Origin: Roseibium marinum
Lineage (GTDB): Bacteria > Pseudomonadota > Alphaproteobacteria > Rhizobiales > Stappiaceae
Assembly (NCBI RefSeq): GCF_002906165.1
Contig: NZ_PPCN01000001.1
Coordinates: 434,001-498,000, forward strand
Length of the DNA: 64,000 nucleotides
Direction: 5' to 3'
Position numbers and translations under genes: made by a program. The notes under the pieces are model-generated. The model had not been told where the DNA came from. It did no database searches and was given only the letters and a program-made list of their open reading frames with translations. Below, piece after piece: positions 46,175 through 56,242 of this stretch; within the stretch, counting starts at the first letter, position 1, and the number at the start of each line of letters is the position of its first letter.

Positions 46175-46984
46175 ATGGAGAGCCACCAAGTCATCGAGCT
46201 TATTGCCGGAAAGCTCAGATCGGAAAAACAGGTGCAGGCACTCTGTTTGAGCGGAAGCTACGGCGCCGGTTTGGAAGACGGGTTCAGCGACATCGATTTC
46301 CTGGCCGTTCTGGACCACGGAACACTGGATACTTTCGCGCAAACCTGGCGCGCGATCCTGTCGGACATTGGCGAAATTGTACTTTGGAGAGAATTCAAGA
46401 GGACAGATCTTCTTGTCAATGCGGTTACGGCGGATTGGCTCAGGATCGATTTGCTTGGCGTGAACGCTGACCGGATCAAAATCGGCCGTGCCCGCAACGG
46501 TCTTGAGGTCCTTTTTGACCATGCGGGGCTTTTGGGAGCGCTGCCTGAAGTCCTGGAGGATACCGGCCCCGATCCAAAACAGATGCAATACCAGTTTGAG
46601 GAATTCATTCGTATCCTCGGGCTGATGCCGGTCGCCATGGGGCGGCGGGAATACTTCAATGCGATTACAGGTGTGTTCCACCTTCGAAATCTGCTCGTCA
46701 GTCTTCTCATCGAGGAGACAAGGGCACCTCACAGAGGCGGAGCGCTGCACCTCAACAGGTTGATCACACACGAGCAGAAAGAGCTCCTCGCCTCCTTGCC
46801 TGCGCTTGTTCCAGGCCGGGAGACGGCAATTGAAGCGCATCTTGCCTACGCGGCGGCATATCTTCCTCGGGCGCGCAAATTGGCGGACCGTTACGCAATT
46901 CAGTGGCCGCAAAGATTTGAACAAGTGACTTTGAGCAACCTGAGCTCGAAGCTCGGGCTCGACGTTTCACATTTGCTCGACTGA
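46175..46984 (+). CDS. Nucleotidyltransferase-fold protein (aminoglycoside nucleotidyltransferase-like)
   Basis: A 269-residue protein with a DNA polymerase beta-type nucleotidyltransferase site: GSYGAGLEDGFSDIDFLAVL (metal Asp39 and Asp41) and the third acidic residue in WLRIDLLGV (Asp92). The C-terminal 150 residues are mostly helical, as in AadA/Lnu-type enzymes. It probably transfers a nucleotide to a small hydroxylated molecule; activity on antibiotics is not implied by sequence alone. It interrupts the normally tight truB-rpsO junction, and its codon use is visibly richer in A/T third bases than its neighbours, suggesting a later acquisition. Confidence 0.75.
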   Translation: MESHQVIELIAGKLRSEKQVQALCLSGSYGAGLEDGFSDIDFLAVLDHGTLDTFAQTWRAILSDIGEIVLWREFKRTDLLVNAVTADWLRIDLLGVNADRIKIGRARNGLEVLFDHAGLLGALPEVLEDTGPDPKQMQYQFEEFIRILGLMPVAMGRREYFNAITGVFHLRNLLVSLLIEETRAPHRGGALHLNRLITHEQKELLASLPALVPGRETAIEAHLAYAAAYLPRARKLADRYAIQWPQRFEQVTLSNLSSKLGLDVSHLLD

Positions 46985-47235
46985 GAATGCTGGCCGAAGC
47001 TTTCAGGCAGGCTTTACCTGCGGCCTGGCCGAATGGAGTCTTGTGAAAGATACCACTAGCTTTTCCCGGCGTTTTCCGACATATATCGCCGCCATTGGGC
47101 ATTTCAGCCCAATTCGTCCGTAGGAATCCTTTGCTGAACGACATCTCGGCTCTGGAAACTCGCGGATCAGGCCGGTCCTCCGGCAGTTCAACGCGTCCGG
47201 TCAACGGACCACCACTCTTTGAAAGGAAAAGAGCG

Positions 47236-47505
47236 ATGTCGATTACAACAGAGCGTAAAGCCGAGCTCATGAAGGAATTCGCCACCAAGGAAGGCGACAC
47301 CGGGTCTCCTGAAGTACAGGTCGCCATCCTGACCGAGCGCATCAACAACCTCACCGAACACTTCAAGGATCATGGCAAGGACAATCACTCCCGCCGCGGT
47401 CTCCTGAAGATGGTTGCGCAGCGCCGGTCCCTTCTGGACTATGCGCGTGGCAAGAGCGAAGAGCGTTACAAGACACTCATCGAGCGTCTCGGCATTCGCC
47501 GCTAA
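47236..47505 (+). CDS. rpsO: 30S ribosomal protein S15
   Basis: 16S rRNA-binding protein of the 30S platform. The ATG at 47236 (preceded by GAAAGGA) gives 89 residues, [69 protein letters not shown] and on to LIERLGIRR, the full conserved protein. A 47-codon upstream extension is not family-like. A strong terminator follows at once, and pnp comes next, the usual partner of rpsO. Confidence 0.98.
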   Translation: MSITTERKAELMKEFATKEGDTGSPEVQVAILTERINNLTEHFKDHGKDNHSRRGLLKMVAQRRSLLDYARGKSEERYKTLIERLGIRR

Positions 47506-47520
47506 ATTCCCAAAAGAAAA

Positions 47521-47550
47521 AACGCGGCGGGAAAAACGCCGCGTTTTTTT
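47521..47550 (+). terminator. rpsO: Intrinsic terminator of rpsO
   Basis: Perfect 9-bp stem AACGCGGCG / CGCCGCGTT (47521-47529, 47537-47545) with a seven-base loop and a seven-T run (47544-47550), 15 bases after the stop. The preceding A-run also allows termination in the opposite direction. Confidence 0.93.
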
Positions 47551-47912
47551 GCATCGGGCCACGCCTCTCCGATCGCATTACGCAAGTATGCCGGTTTGTG
47601 GGACGGGAAGGCCCCTTGCGCTGAAATGCGAGCAGATCCACCCCTGTCGCCGATCCCTCCGGATCTGTGTTCCGGGTTTTGCTCTTGAGTGTTTCCATTT
47701 TACCGGCAAACGCTCTATAGAGACCTCGTGACACGTCATGGGGCAGGATTGCCGGCTTCTTTCCAGGTTCAGCTCAGAAAGCAGCCCGTTGTCTTGCCCG
47801 TGGCATGTCCGCCGGTAACCGGCCCATCCGGGGCCGACCGGGAATGTGTCTGTCCCGAGAGTGTGCTGCACCGAAAGCAGCCGCGGGACGGGTAAATCTG
47901 TAAGGACAGATG
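47551..47912. other. rpsO-pnp intergenic region (about 360 bases)
   Basis: No gene is supported. It should contain the pnp promoter and leader. A short stem GCCGG-TAA-CCGGC (47811-47823) is visible about 90 bases before pnp. In E. coli the pnp leader is the site of RNase III/PNPase autoregulation, but I see no strong long stem here that would show the same mechanism. Confidence 0.45.
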
Positions 47913-50039
47913 ATGTTTGATGTTCATCGTGTAGAAGTTGAGTGGGGCGGCCGTCCGCTCGTGCTCGAGACGGGCAAGGTTGCCCGCCAGGCCGATGGCG
48001 CCGTGATGGCGACCTATGGCGAAACCAAGGTTCTGGCGACAGTCGTTTCCGCCAAGCAGCCGAAGCCGGGCCAGGATTTCTTTCCGCTCACCGTGAACTA
48101 CCAGGAAAAGGCCTTTGCCGCCGGTAAGATCCCGGGGGGCTTCTTCAAGCGCGAAGGCCGCCCGTCGGAGCATGAAACGCTGACGTCCCGCCTGATCGAC
48201 CGTCCGATCCGCCCGCTGTTCGCCAAGGGCTACAAGAACGACACCCAGATCGTCATCACCGTACTGTCCCACGATCTGGAGAACGCACCGGACATTCTGG
48301 CGCTGGTTGCCTCTTCCGCGGCCCTGACACTCTCCGGCGTTCCCTTCATGGGACCGATCGGCGGCGCGCGCGTTGGCTATATCAACGGCGAATATGTGCT
48401 GAACCCGCTTGTCGACGACATGCCGGAATCCTCCCTGGATCTGATCGTCGCCGGCACAGGCGATGCGGTTCTGATGGTGGAGTCGGAAGCCAAGGAACTT
48501 GATGAAGACATCATGCTCGGCGCCGTCATGTTCGGCCACAAGGGCTTCCAGCCGGTTATCGACGCGATCATCAAGCTCGCCGAAACGGCCGCAAAGGAAC
48601 CGCGCGATCTGGTTCTCCCGGATCATTCGGATCTGTTCGCGAAAATCAAGTCCATTGCAGCGGACGATCTGACAGCCGCCTACAAGATCACCTCAAAGAC
48701 CGAGCGCAAGAACGCGGTCGATGCCGCCAAGGCAAAGGTCGTCGAGGCGTTGGTCACCAACGCCGCCGAAGGCGAAGCGGTCGAATCCATCGTGCTTGGC
48801 GATCAGTTCAAGAAACTGGAAGCGGAAATCGTCCGTGGCGCCATCCTTGACACGGGCACCCGTATCGACGGGCGCGATCTGTCCACCGTCCGTGCGATTT
48901 CCTCCGAGGTCGGCATTCTGTCCCGTGCGCACGGCTCCGCCCTGTTCACCCGCGGTGAAACCCAGGCCCTCGCGGTCGCCACCCTCGGCACCGGCGAAGA
49001 CGAGCAGTTCGTCGATCTTCTGGAAGGCACCATCAAGGCGCACTTCATGCTGCATTACAACTTCCCGCCCTATTCCGTGGGCGAGACCGGCCGCATGGGC
49101 TCCCCGGGACGCCGCGAAATCGGCCACGGCAAGCTCGCCTGGCGCGCCATCAATCCGATGATGCCGCCGCATCATGACTTCCCCTACACCGTCCGCGTTG
49201 TATCCGAGGTCACCGAATCCAACGGCTCGTCCTCGATGGCGACCGTTTGCGGTACTTCTCTGGCACTTATGGATGCCGGCGTTCCGCTGAAGGCGCCGGT
49301 GGCCGGTATCGCCATGGGTCTCATCAAGGACGGCGAGCGCTTCGCGGTTCTCTCCGACATTCTCGGCGATGAGGATCACCTCGGCGACATGGACTTCAAG
49401 GTGGCCGGAACCGAAAACGGCATCACTTCCCTGCAGATGGACATCAAGATCGACGGGATCACCGAAGAGATCATGAAGGTCGCTCTGGGCCAGGCGAAGG
49501 ACGGCCGCGTTCACATTCTCAGAGAAATGTCGAACGAAATCACCGAAGCCCGTGCCGAACTCGGCGAGCATGCGCCGCGCATCGAAGTGATGAAGATCCC
49601 TGTCGACAAGATCCGTGAAGTCATCGGTTCCGGCGGCAAGGTCATTCGTGAGATCGTCGAGAAGACAGGCGCCAAGGTCAATATCGAGGACGATGGCACC
49701 GTCAAGATCGCTTCGTCCGACGGCAAGGCGATCAAGGCTGCGATCAACTGGATCAACTCCATCGCCGCCGAACCGGAAGTCGGCGTGATCTACGAAGGCA
49801 CCGTTGTGAAATGCGTTGATTTCGGCGCATTCGTGAACTTCTTCGGCGCCAAGGACGGCCTGGTCCACATTTCCCAGCTGGCTCCCCAGAAGGTTGCCAA
49901 GGTCACCGATGTGATCAAGGAAGGCGACAAGGTCTGGGTCAAGCTCATGGGCTTCGACGAGCGCGGCAAGGTGCGCCTGTCCATGAAGGTTGTCGATCAG
50001 GAAACCGGCAAGGAAATCCCGAAGGAAGACGGCGAATAA
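47913..50039 (+). CDS. pnp: Polyribonucleotide nucleotidyltransferase (PNPase)
   Basis: Phosphorolytic 3'-5' exoribonuclease of the RNA degradosome. The second of two adjacent ATGs (47913) has AGGA at the better spacing, giving 708 residues. First RNase PH core: [44 protein letters not shown]. Second core: [35 protein letters not shown] and [26 protein letters not shown]-terminal KH ([32 protein letters not shown]) and S1 ([34 protein letters not shown]) domains are complete. Confidence 0.98.
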   Translation: MFDVHRVEVEWGGRPLVLETGKVARQADGAVMATYGETKVLATVVSAKQPKPGQDFFPLTVNYQEKAFAAGKIPGGFFKREGRPSEHETLTSRLIDRPIRPLFAKGYKNDTQIVITVLSHDLENAPDILALVASSAALTLSGVPFMGPIGGARVGYINGEYVLNPLVDDMPESSLDLIVAGTGDAVLMVESEAKELDEDIMLGAVMFGHKGFQPVIDAIIKLAETAAKEPRDLVLPDHSDLFAKIKSIAADDLTAAYKITSKTERKNAVDAAKAKVVEALVTNAAEGEAVESIVLGDQFKKLEAEIVRGAILDTGTRIDGRDLSTVRAISSEVGILSRAHGSALFTRGETQALAVATLGTGEDEQFVDLLEGTIKAHFMLHYNFPPYSVGETGRMGSPGRREIGHGKLAWRAINPMMPPHHDFPYTVRVVSEVTESNGSSSMATVCGTSLALMDAGVPLKAPVAGIAMGLIKDGERFAVLSDILGDEDHLGDMDFKVAGTENGITSLQMDIKIDGITEEIMKVALGQAKDGRVHILREMSNEITEARAELGEHAPRIEVMKIPVDKIREVIGSGGKVIREIVEKTGAKVNIEDDGTVKIASSDGKAIKAAINWINSIAAEPEVGVIYEGTVVKCVDFGAFVNFFGAKDGLVHISQLAPQKVAKVTDVIKEGDKVWVKLMGFDERGKVRLSMKVVDQETGKEIPKEDGE

Positions 50040-50065
50040 GCCGCTTCATCCGGAACGTAATATAG

Positions 50066-50101
50066 AAACGGGGGCCTCCATGGCCCCCGTTTTTTGTTTT
50101 T
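50066..50101 (+). terminator. pnp: Intrinsic terminator of pnp
   Basis: Perfect 9-bp stem ACGGGGGCC / GGCCCCCGT (50068-50076, 50082-50090) with a five-base loop, then a long T-rich tract, 29 bases after the pnp stop. Confidence 0.94.
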
Positions 50102-50106
50102 AGCGC

Positions 50107-50179
50107 GACACTTTAGAGCACCGCACGTTCAACTGAACGCATTTCAAACGCTCTATCATTTTAAGATCGATCAGCTTTT
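50107..50179 (-). repeat. Dispersed palindromic repeat, copy B (after pnp)
   Basis: Inverted relative of the element at 28015-28081. On the minus strand it reads through GATCGATC, AGAGC, TGCGTTCA, TGAACG and GCTCT in the same order. Outer stem AGAGC / GCTCT at 50115-50119 and 50150-50154; inner CGTTCA-AC-TGAACG around 50127-50140. It lies between the pnp terminator and the GGDEF-EAL stop codon. Confidence 0.6.
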
Positions 50180-50218
50180 GAACGCCAGCCGAACTGGACT
50201 CTTCCCTCTTCGGCTTTT

Positions 50219-52972
50219 TCAACCGGCTCTCGCCGCGGCATTGTCCACGCCGTTAATACGGCCGAGATACTGGCGGAAGTTCTCCGCGGACATGGGCCTG
50301 GCAATGCCGAAGCCCTGAATGAGGGAGCAGCCGAAAGAAGACACCAGGCTACATTGCTCGCGTGTTTCCGCTCCTTCGCAGATGACCGAAATACCGAGCG
50401 AGCGCGCCATGGAAACGATCGCCTCGACGAGTGCCTGTCCATCCGGATCCCCTTCAATGTCCTTGATGAAAGTCCGGTCGACCTTGAGTGTGTCGATGGG
50501 CAGGCGTTTCAGGTAGCTCAGCGAGGAATAACCGGTGCCGAAATCGTCGAGGGAAATCTTGACGCCCAGTGCGCTGATCGCCTGAAGGATATCGACGGGA
50601 TTGACGCGCTGGTCGTCAAACATGATGCTTTCGGTGATTTCGAGCTGAAGGCATGATGGCTCAGTTGCCGTCTCGCCGAGTATGTTCTGAAGCTGGTTGA
50701 CGAACCCCGTTTCGCGGCATTGCCTTGGTGAAATATTGGCGCTGATGCTGTCGAGCTGCAGCCCGTTTTGGTTGCAGGACTGGAAAAAGGCGCAGGTTTC
50801 GCGCAACACCCACTCGCCCAGCGGAACGATCAGCCCGCTTTCCTCGGCGATCTTGATGAATTCGACTGGATGAACGACACCCAGTTTCGGGTCGGACCAT
50901 CTGGCCAGCGCCTCGCAGGAGACGATCCTGCCCTGCGGGAAATCCATGATAGGCTGGAAATTCAGATGCAGATTTCCCTGTTCGATGGCCTCTCGCAAAG
51001 AGATCTCGATCTGACCCCTGCGCGCGGTCTGTTCGTTCATCCGGGTGGCGTAGAACCTGTAGCTGGAACCGCTTTCCGCTTTCGCCTGATACATGCTGGT
51101 GTCCGCTTGCTGAAGCAGGGCCTCGTCCTCCAGGCCATCGTTGGGCGAAAGCGTGATGCCCAGGCTGCCGGACAGGACGACGCGGGTGCTGTTTTCCAAC
51201 GTGATCGGTTTTTCGACTTCGCTCAGGATATCGCGGACGGTCTGCTCGATCTGCCAGCGGTCTTCCGGGTCGGTCAAAAGGATGGCGAATTCGTCACCGC
51301 CCATGCGGGCAACGGTCTGGTCCGGCCCGAGAACTTCGGTCAAACGCGTTGCCACGGTCACGATCACATGGTCTCCGGCGTTGGGTCCGTAGGTTTCGTT
51401 GACGGTCTTGAACCGGTCGAGATCGAGGATCATCAGGGCGGTCAGTTCGCCGAGCTGCCTGTTGCGCTGCAGGGTCTGCCGCAGACGGTCAATCATCAGG
51501 CGGCGGTTTGGAAGCCCGGTGAGGATGTCGAAATTTGCATTCTTGGTTGCGAGCTGTTCCTGGCGTTTGCGCTCGCTGATATCGGTTATCGTCGCGTAAT
51601 AGGCAGGCGCGCCGTTCCAGTCGGTGACGCGGACATGCTGCTCAAGCCAGACGGTCCGCCTGTCCTTGCGTATCCCCTTGACTTCATAGGCTCTGGGCGC
51701 ACCGTTGGTTTCGCTCGCATTGTAGTAGCTGCTCAGGCGGCCGTGTTCCTCCGGCGCGTAAATCGCCGGGGCCGGCGCGCCGACGAGTTGAGCGGGAAAG
51801 CCAGGGTCGTAGCCCAGCATCTTCAGCAGCGCGTCGTTCACATAAAGAATGCGGTTGTCGGCATGCACCAGAACCCCGTGCAGTGAGCCATCGATCATGT
51901 CCTTGAACTGGGCATCGCGGACGCGCACGGATTCGAACGCCGCCTGGAACATCCGGGCCAGCTTGTTGAATTCGGAAATAAGTCCGGGTTTCGGCGGCGC
52001 GACCAGTTGTTCCTTCCGCAGGCTCGTAGCGTAGGCCACAAGACGCCCGAGCCCCGCACTCGTGATCCTGTTGACGAGCAGGGCGGCCCCGATCGCTAGG
52101 ACGGTTGTGTATATCAGGAAGGGTGTGAACATCCGGATATAGGTTTCCCTGACTTTCTCCATCGTGTCTATCGGCTGCTTGGTCACAGTTGAGAGCAGAT
52201 GTCCGTCAAGGCCCTTCATGAGCGGAGCGTAGACATAGAGATTGTCGTCGCGCAGATAGTATCCTGTCTCGTCGCTGGCCGTTATGAGGCCGTCCGGCAG
52301 GCTCTCGCTCGTCAGGTCGCCGATACCGGCAATAAGTTTGTCGTCGTGATAAAAAGCAAGATCCTGCGCGTGAAGCGTTTTTGCCAGCTCTCCGGGCAGG
52401 GTGAAGGAATCGGTGACAGTTGTTCCGCCGTAGATCCTTGCAATCGCCTCGCCGGATTCCGGATCCAGAACCAGGATGGACAGAGCGGCGGTCACGGCCA
52501 CCGGCTCCGAATTATGGCTCGTATAAGTCACCCAGATATCCGGCGGCATGGCGGCGCGGATATTGGCCGGCAACTGGTGGCTCAGGTCGATCAGGCCCAG
52601 GCTGCCGTTGACCCAGCTTGCGTCATTCGGACGATCGATCAGCAGGATGTCGAGAACCGCGCTTGTCATTCCCTCCGTCGCCCGCTCGATAGCCTTTTTG
52701 GCGGTGGCCTTGTCATCTGTTTCAAGCGCGCGGCGTATTTCCGGATCGGCCGCGACGGCGCGGATATGACCTTCCAGCTTTTCCAGATGCTGCGTGAAGA
52801 CCAGTCTGGAAAGGGTGGCTTTGGATCTGGCGCTGCGGGCAATTTCATGTTCCGCGATTGAAAGGCTGCCCAGATAGGTAATCCAGAAGAGGGCAATCGC
52901 CGTTCCGATCAGCCCGAAGGTGAACAGCGCCATGACAAGCCGGTTAAACGGTATTGAAAAACCTTTTTTCAA
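50219..52972 (-). CDS. Membrane GGDEF-EAL protein with periplasmic sensor and PAS domains
   Basis: Cyclic-di-GMP signalling protein of 917 residues. Two membrane segments (about 12-35 and 282-300) enclose a periplasmic domain of roughly 245 residues. A PAS domain (about 355-470, KDMIDGSLHGVLVHADNRILYVNDALLKMLGY) precedes GGDEF (482-640), which has an intact GGDEF at 558-562. The EAL domain (from about 655) has CEALARW (EAL at 687-689), DDFGTGYSSLSYLKRLP and FIKDI. Both catalytic motifs look intact, so it may make and/or degrade c-di-GMP in response to a periplasmic signal. Net activity is unknown. Confidence 0.93.
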   Translation of the reverse strand: MKKGFSIPFNRLVMALFTFGLIGTAIALFWITYLGSLSIAEHEIARSARSKATLSRLVFTQHLEKLEGHIRAVAADPEIRRALETDDKATAKKAIERATEGMTSAVLDILLIDRPNDASWVNGSLGLIDLSHQLPANIRAAMPPDIWVTYTSHNSEPVAVTAALSILVLDPESGEAIARIYGGTTVTDSFTLPGELAKTLHAQDLAFYHDDKLIAGIGDLTSESLPDGLITASDETGYYLRDDNLYVYAPLMKGLDGHLLSTVTKQPIDTMEKVRETYIRMFTPFLIYTTVLAIGAALLVNRITSAGLGRLVAYATSLRKEQLVAPPKPGLISEFNKLARMFQAAFESVRVRDAQFKDMIDGSLHGVLVHADNRILYVNDALLKMLGYDPGFPAQLVGAPAPAIYAPEEHGRLSSYYNASETNGAPRAYEVKGIRKDRRTVWLEQHVRVTDWNGAPAYYATITDISERKRQEQLATKNANFDILTGLPNRRLMIDRLRQTLQRNRQLGELTALMILDLDRFKTVNETYGPNAGDHVIVTVATRLTEVLGPDQTVARMGGDEFAILLTDPEDRWQIEQTVRDILSEVEKPITLENSTRVVLSGSLGITLSPNDGLEDEALLQQADTSMYQAKAESGSSYRFYATRMNEQTARRGQIEISLREAIEQGNLHLNFQPIMDFPQGRIVSCEALARWSDPKLGVVHPVEFIKIAEESGLIVPLGEWVLRETCAFFQSCNQNGLQLDSISANISPRQCRETGFVNQLQNILGETATEPSCLQLEITESIMFDDQRVNPVDILQAISALGVKISLDDFGTGYSSLSYLKRLPIDTLKVDRTFIKDIEGDPDGQALVEAIVSMARSLGISVICEGAETREQCSLVSSFGCSLIQGFGIARPMSAENFRQYLGRINGVDNAAARAG

Positions 52973-53582
52973 TTAGGCTCTCCATACGTTCCGTGGGGAA
53001 ACTGCACGAACGGAAGGGCGTGTGACATGTGCATTGTCATGGCCTTTTGGAACCAGGAACCTCCCGTGCGTATCGGCTGGAGCACTTTTGAGAAACACGC
53101 GCCTCCGGTGGGTCAAATCAGCCCATCTCCGGCGTTGCCACGCTTGTCCGATACACCGTATCGCACTGCGCGCCGCGCCTTGGATATAAGCTGATTTGAC
53201 TCCATCAAATGTTTCCGTGTTTCTTAAAAGTGCTCTGGCGGTTGAGCCGGTAATCTGTTCGCAAAAGTTATGTTTGTACGCATTGCATGCATATAAAAAG
53301 AATAACATGAAAAATTGATTGAGATTTGCAAATACATGAATAGGTCATCTGATTCTTGGGAATATTTTTTATAGTTTATCCGCGATATAGGAAGGGTTTG
53401 AGCTAGATTACTCAATATTGGTAATTTAACTTATCATTTATCGTGAGTAAAGCTCAGATTCTATCGCTATATTTTACAATTTATCTTCACGGGCAGGCGC
53501 TGCCGCAAGCTTGCGATCAGGCGTTTTCCTCCCAAGGTGAAACTGATATACCCCCTTGCGATAGCTGCATGAAAGGAACGGG
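52973..53582. other. Divergent intergenic region between GGDEF-EAL gene and dapB (610 bases)
   Basis: No gene is supported; a 111-codon minus-strand frame (52973-53308) lacks any domain and its own ribosome site. The part from about 53260 to 53490 is strikingly AT-rich compared with the rest of the window. It includes an inverted repeat with arms GAGCT..TTACTCA (53400-53414) and TGAGTAA..AGCTC (53444-53455). Promoters for both flanking genes must lie here. Confidence 0.45.
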
Positions 53583-54395
53583 ATGAGGCAGATGCGCTTG
53601 GTTGTCGTCGGAGCTGGGGGCCGGATGGGCCGCGCCTTGACGCGCGCCGTGACCGAAAACGCGGGAACGGAAATCGTCGCGGCTGTCGAAAGGGAAGGTG
53701 CCGAGGTCCTTGGCCGGGATGTCGGAGACCTGGCCGGCGTCGGCACTCTGGATGTTCCGGTGACCGACGATCCCCTGACGGCTTTTGCCAACGCCGACGG
53801 GGTCCTGGATTTCACGGCTCCCGCGGCAAGCCTTTGGTTCGCCGAACTGGCGGCTCAGGCGCGTATCGTCCATGTGATCGGCACCACCGGCTGGGCCGAG
53901 GGTGAAGACGAGCCGCTTCAGGCGGCTGCGCGTCATGCCAGGATCATCAAGTCGGGCAATATGAGTCTGGGGGTCAATCTTCTTGCAAACCTCGTTCGCA
54001 GGGCCGCGGCGGCCCTTGACGCCGATTTTGACATCGAGGTTCTTGAAATGCATCACAGGCACAAGGTCGATGCGCCTTCGGGAACCGCACTGCTGCTCGG
54101 CCAGTCCGCGGCGGACGGAAGGGGTATCGATCTGCAAGCGCATTCAGTGCGTTCGCGTGACGGTATCATGGACCCTCGTAAAACCGGCGACATCGGTTTT
54201 GCCACCCTGCGCGGGGGATCGGTCATCGGCGAACATTCGGTGATATTCGCAGGAGAAGGCGAGCGCATCGAACTGACCCACCGCGCGGAAGACCGGCAGT
54301 TGTTCGCGCGCGGCGCCGTCAAAGCGGCTCTTTGGGGTTTTGATCAGAAACCGGGATTTTATTCGATGGCCGATGTGCTCGGCCTGGAAAATTGA
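53583..54395 (+). CDS. dapB: 4-hydroxy-tetrahydrodipicolinate reductase
   Basis: NAD(P)H-dependent step of lysine/meso-diaminopimelate synthesis. The 270-residue protein starts [23 protein letters not shown] (an ATG three codons on is equally possible). It has the Rossmann GAGGRMG, IGTTGW near 100, [12 protein letters not shown] near 126, the substrate/catalytic [19 protein letters not shown] and [20 protein letters not shown]. gpmA follows after 131 bases on the same strand, an order common in rhizobia. Confidence 0.97.
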   Translation: MRQMRLVVVGAGGRMGRALTRAVTENAGTEIVAAVEREGAEVLGRDVGDLAGVGTLDVPVTDDPLTAFANADGVLDFTAPAASLWFAELAAQARIVHVIGTTGWAEGEDEPLQAAARHARIIKSGNMSLGVNLLANLVRRAAAALDADFDIEVLEMHHRHKVDAPSGTALLLGQSAADGRGIDLQAHSVRSRDGIMDPRKTGDIGFATLRGGSVIGEHSVIFAGEGERIELTHRAEDRQLFARGAVKAALWGFDQKPGFYSMADVLGLEN

Positions 54396-54470
54396 GCTGG
54401 CGGGGACTCTGGAGTATTCCGCCTTCGGTAGAATGCGGACAATATGCACTAACATATTAGGATAATTACC

Positions 54471-54505
54471 TTTCTGCTTTCATATGGCTATATGTGAGCA
54501 GGCAG
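54471..54505 (+). promoter_or_regulatory. gpmA: Hairpin in gpmA leader
   Basis: Stem CTGCT / AGCAG (54474-54478, 54497-54501) with inner CATAT-GGCT-ATATG (54481-54494), 26-53 bases before the gpmA ATG. The left arm and neighbouring bases resemble the element at 40995-41024. Confidence 0.5.
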
Positions 54506-54526
54506 AACTAGTTTAAGGAGACTGGC

Positions 54527-55147
54527 ATGGATCGCCTTCTTGTGCTTGTCCGTCACGGACAAAGCGAATGGAATTTGAAAAACCTGTTCACAGGCTGGAA
54601 GGACCCGGGCCTGACCGAACAGGGTATTGCGGAAGCTCATCAGGCAGGTCAGCAGCTTCGGGATCTGAAACTGACATTTGATCTGGCGTTTACCTCCGTC
54701 CTGTCCCGCGCGCAGAAAACCCTGGATATTATCCTGGAGGAACTCGGCCAGACCGGTCTTGAAACCTACAAGGACCAGGCGCTGAACGAACGCGATTATG
54801 GCGACCTGACCGGCATGAACAAGGACGAGGCCCGCCAGCAGTTCGGCGAGGAACAGGTTCACATCTGGCGCCGCTCCTTTGACGTTCCGCCTCCCGGAGG
54901 CGAAAGCCTGAAGATGACCGCCGAGCGCGTTCTGCCGTATTACAAGTCGGAAATCCTGCCGAAGGTCCTGGCCGGAAAACGGACGATCGTGGCCGCTCAC
55001 GGCAATTCCCTGCGCGCGCTCATCATGGATCTGGAAAAACTTGGCCAGGAAGAAATCCTGAAGCGGGAACTCGGTACCGGAACGCCGATCATCTACCGGC
55101 TCGACGAAAACGGCGAAGTCCTCAGCGTTCAGGACCTGGCGGACTGA
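54527..55147 (+). CDS. gpmA: 2,3-bisphosphoglycerate-dependent phosphoglycerate mutase
   Basis: Glycolytic/gluconeogenic interconversion of 3- and 2-phosphoglycerate. The 206-residue protein is the short alphaproteobacterial form (E. coli GpmA is about 250). The phosphohistidine motif is [29 protein letters not shown], the catalytic Glu is in [22 protein letters not shown], and the second His is in [23 protein letters not shown] precedes the ATG. A bidirectional terminator separates it from the convergent PfkB kinase gene. Confidence 0.96.
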   Translation: MDRLLVLVRHGQSEWNLKNLFTGWKDPGLTEQGIAEAHQAGQQLRDLKLTFDLAFTSVLSRAQKTLDIILEELGQTGLETYKDQALNERDYGDLTGMNKDEARQQFGEEQVHIWRRSFDVPPPGGESLKMTAERVLPYYKSEILPKVLAGKRTIVAAHGNSLRALIMDLEKLGQEEILKRELGTGTPIIYRLDENGEVLSVQDLAD

Positions 55148-55177
55148 ACCGTCTGAAAAGGCAACGCTTTTAAGGAG

Positions 55178-55201
55178 AAAAGGGGCGGTTTCGCCCCTTT
55201 T
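55178..55201. terminator. Bidirectional terminator between gpmA and PfkB kinase gene
   Basis: Perfect 10-bp stem AAAAGGGGCG / CGCCCCTTTT (55178-55187, 55192-55201) with a GTTT loop. A-run on one side and T-run on the other suit termination of both convergent genes. Confidence 0.9.
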
Positions 55202-55208
55202 CTTGTTG

Positions 55209-56210
55209 TCAGACCTCGAAGCCGCTCTGGGCGGCGGTCGTTTTCAACGGCCATTCCGGGCGGGCGCCGACGTGACTGATCACGCTTGCGGCGCATATGC
55301 AGCCGAGTTCGGCGGCGTCGGAAAGTTTGTAATCGCGGGCAAGACCGAACAGGAAACCGGCGGCGAACAGATCGCCCGCGCCGGTCAGATCCACGACATT
55401 GTCCACCGACAGGGCGCTGATCTTCGCCGTCTCGTCCTTCGTGATGACCATCGCGCCTTCCGCGCCGAGCGTGAGCGCGGTCAGAGCGCCGGTCTCCTGG
55501 GCACCGGAGATCGCCGACCCGAGATCGGACGTTTCATAGAGCGCTTTCAGCTCGTGTTCATTGGCAAACAGAAGATCGACAACCCCGTCGGACAACAGCG
55601 ACTGGAACTCGCTGCGGTACCGGTCGACACAGAAGGAATCCGAAAGGGTGAGGGCCACCTTACGTCCGTGCGCATGCGCGACTTCGGCCGCCTTCAGGAA
55701 GGCCTTCTTGGCCTCTTCCGGATCCCAGAGATAACCTTCCATATAGGTGACCGCTGAGGCCGCAACCACCGTCTCGTCGACGTCGGACGGAGAGAACTCG
55801 GTACAGGCGCCGAGATAGGTATTCATCGTCCGCTCGCCATCCGGCGTGATCAGGATCATCGACCGCGCGGTCGGCTTGCCGTCCCTCAGGCGCGGCGTGT
55901 TGAAATAGACGCCGGTGCCGTTCATGTCGTGAGAGTAGCTGTCGCCCAGTTCGTCTTCGGCGACCTTGCCGAAATAGGCGGGCCTGCCGCCGAGCGACGC
56001 GATCCCGGCTGCCGTATTGCCGGCGCTGCCGCCCGATATGCGGACTGTCTGGCCCATCTTGTCGAACAGACGTACGGCTTCTTCCGTATCGATCAGGCGC
56101 ATGGATCCCTTGATAAGGCTCTCCTGAAGCAGGAAGTCTTCCTCGACATGCGCAAATACGTCGCAAATGGCATTGCCGATACACAAGGCGTCAAATCTGG
56201 TTTCGGTCAT
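55209..56210 (-). CDS. PfkB-family carbohydrate/nucleoside kinase (adenosine-kinase-like)
   Basis: Ribokinase-fold kinase of 333 residues. The family signatures are the N-terminal RISGGSAGNTAAGIASLGGRPAYFGKVAEDELG (about 58-90) and the C-terminal anion hole and catalytic base VVDLTGAGDLFAAGFLFGLA (about 270-289). Overall sequence and length resemble bacterial sugar/adenosine kinases of rhizobia; the substrate is not fixed by sequence. It is downstream of pheA on the minus strand with a 32-base gap, so it may be part of a kdsB-pheA-kinase transcript. Confidence 0.9.
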   Translation of the reverse strand: MTETRFDALCIGNAICDVFAHVEEDFLLQESLIKGSMRLIDTEEAVRLFDKMGQTVRISGGSAGNTAAGIASLGGRPAYFGKVAEDELGDSYSHDMNGTGVYFNTPRLRDGKPTARSMILITPDGERTMNTYLGACTEFSPSDVDETVVAASAVTYMEGYLWDPEEAKKAFLKAAEVAHAHGRKVALTLSDSFCVDRYRSEFQSLLSDGVVDLLFANEHELKALYETSDLGSAISGAQETGALTALTLGAEGAMVITKDETAKISALSVDNVVDLTGAGDLFAAGFLFGLARDYKLSDAAELGCICAASVISHVGARPEWPLKTTAAQSGFEV

Positions 56211-56242
56211 ATGGTCCTCTGGTGGCGCCGGCGTGTGCGGCT

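Noticed and set aside
48693..49868. 391-codon minus-strand frame opposite pnp
   Set aside because: Antisense shadow of PNPase; no ribosome site or family likeness.
52973..53308. 111-codon minus-strand frame upstream of the GGDEF-EAL gene
   Set aside because: It ends exactly one base before the GGDEF-EAL start codon and lacks any family feature; considered intergenic.
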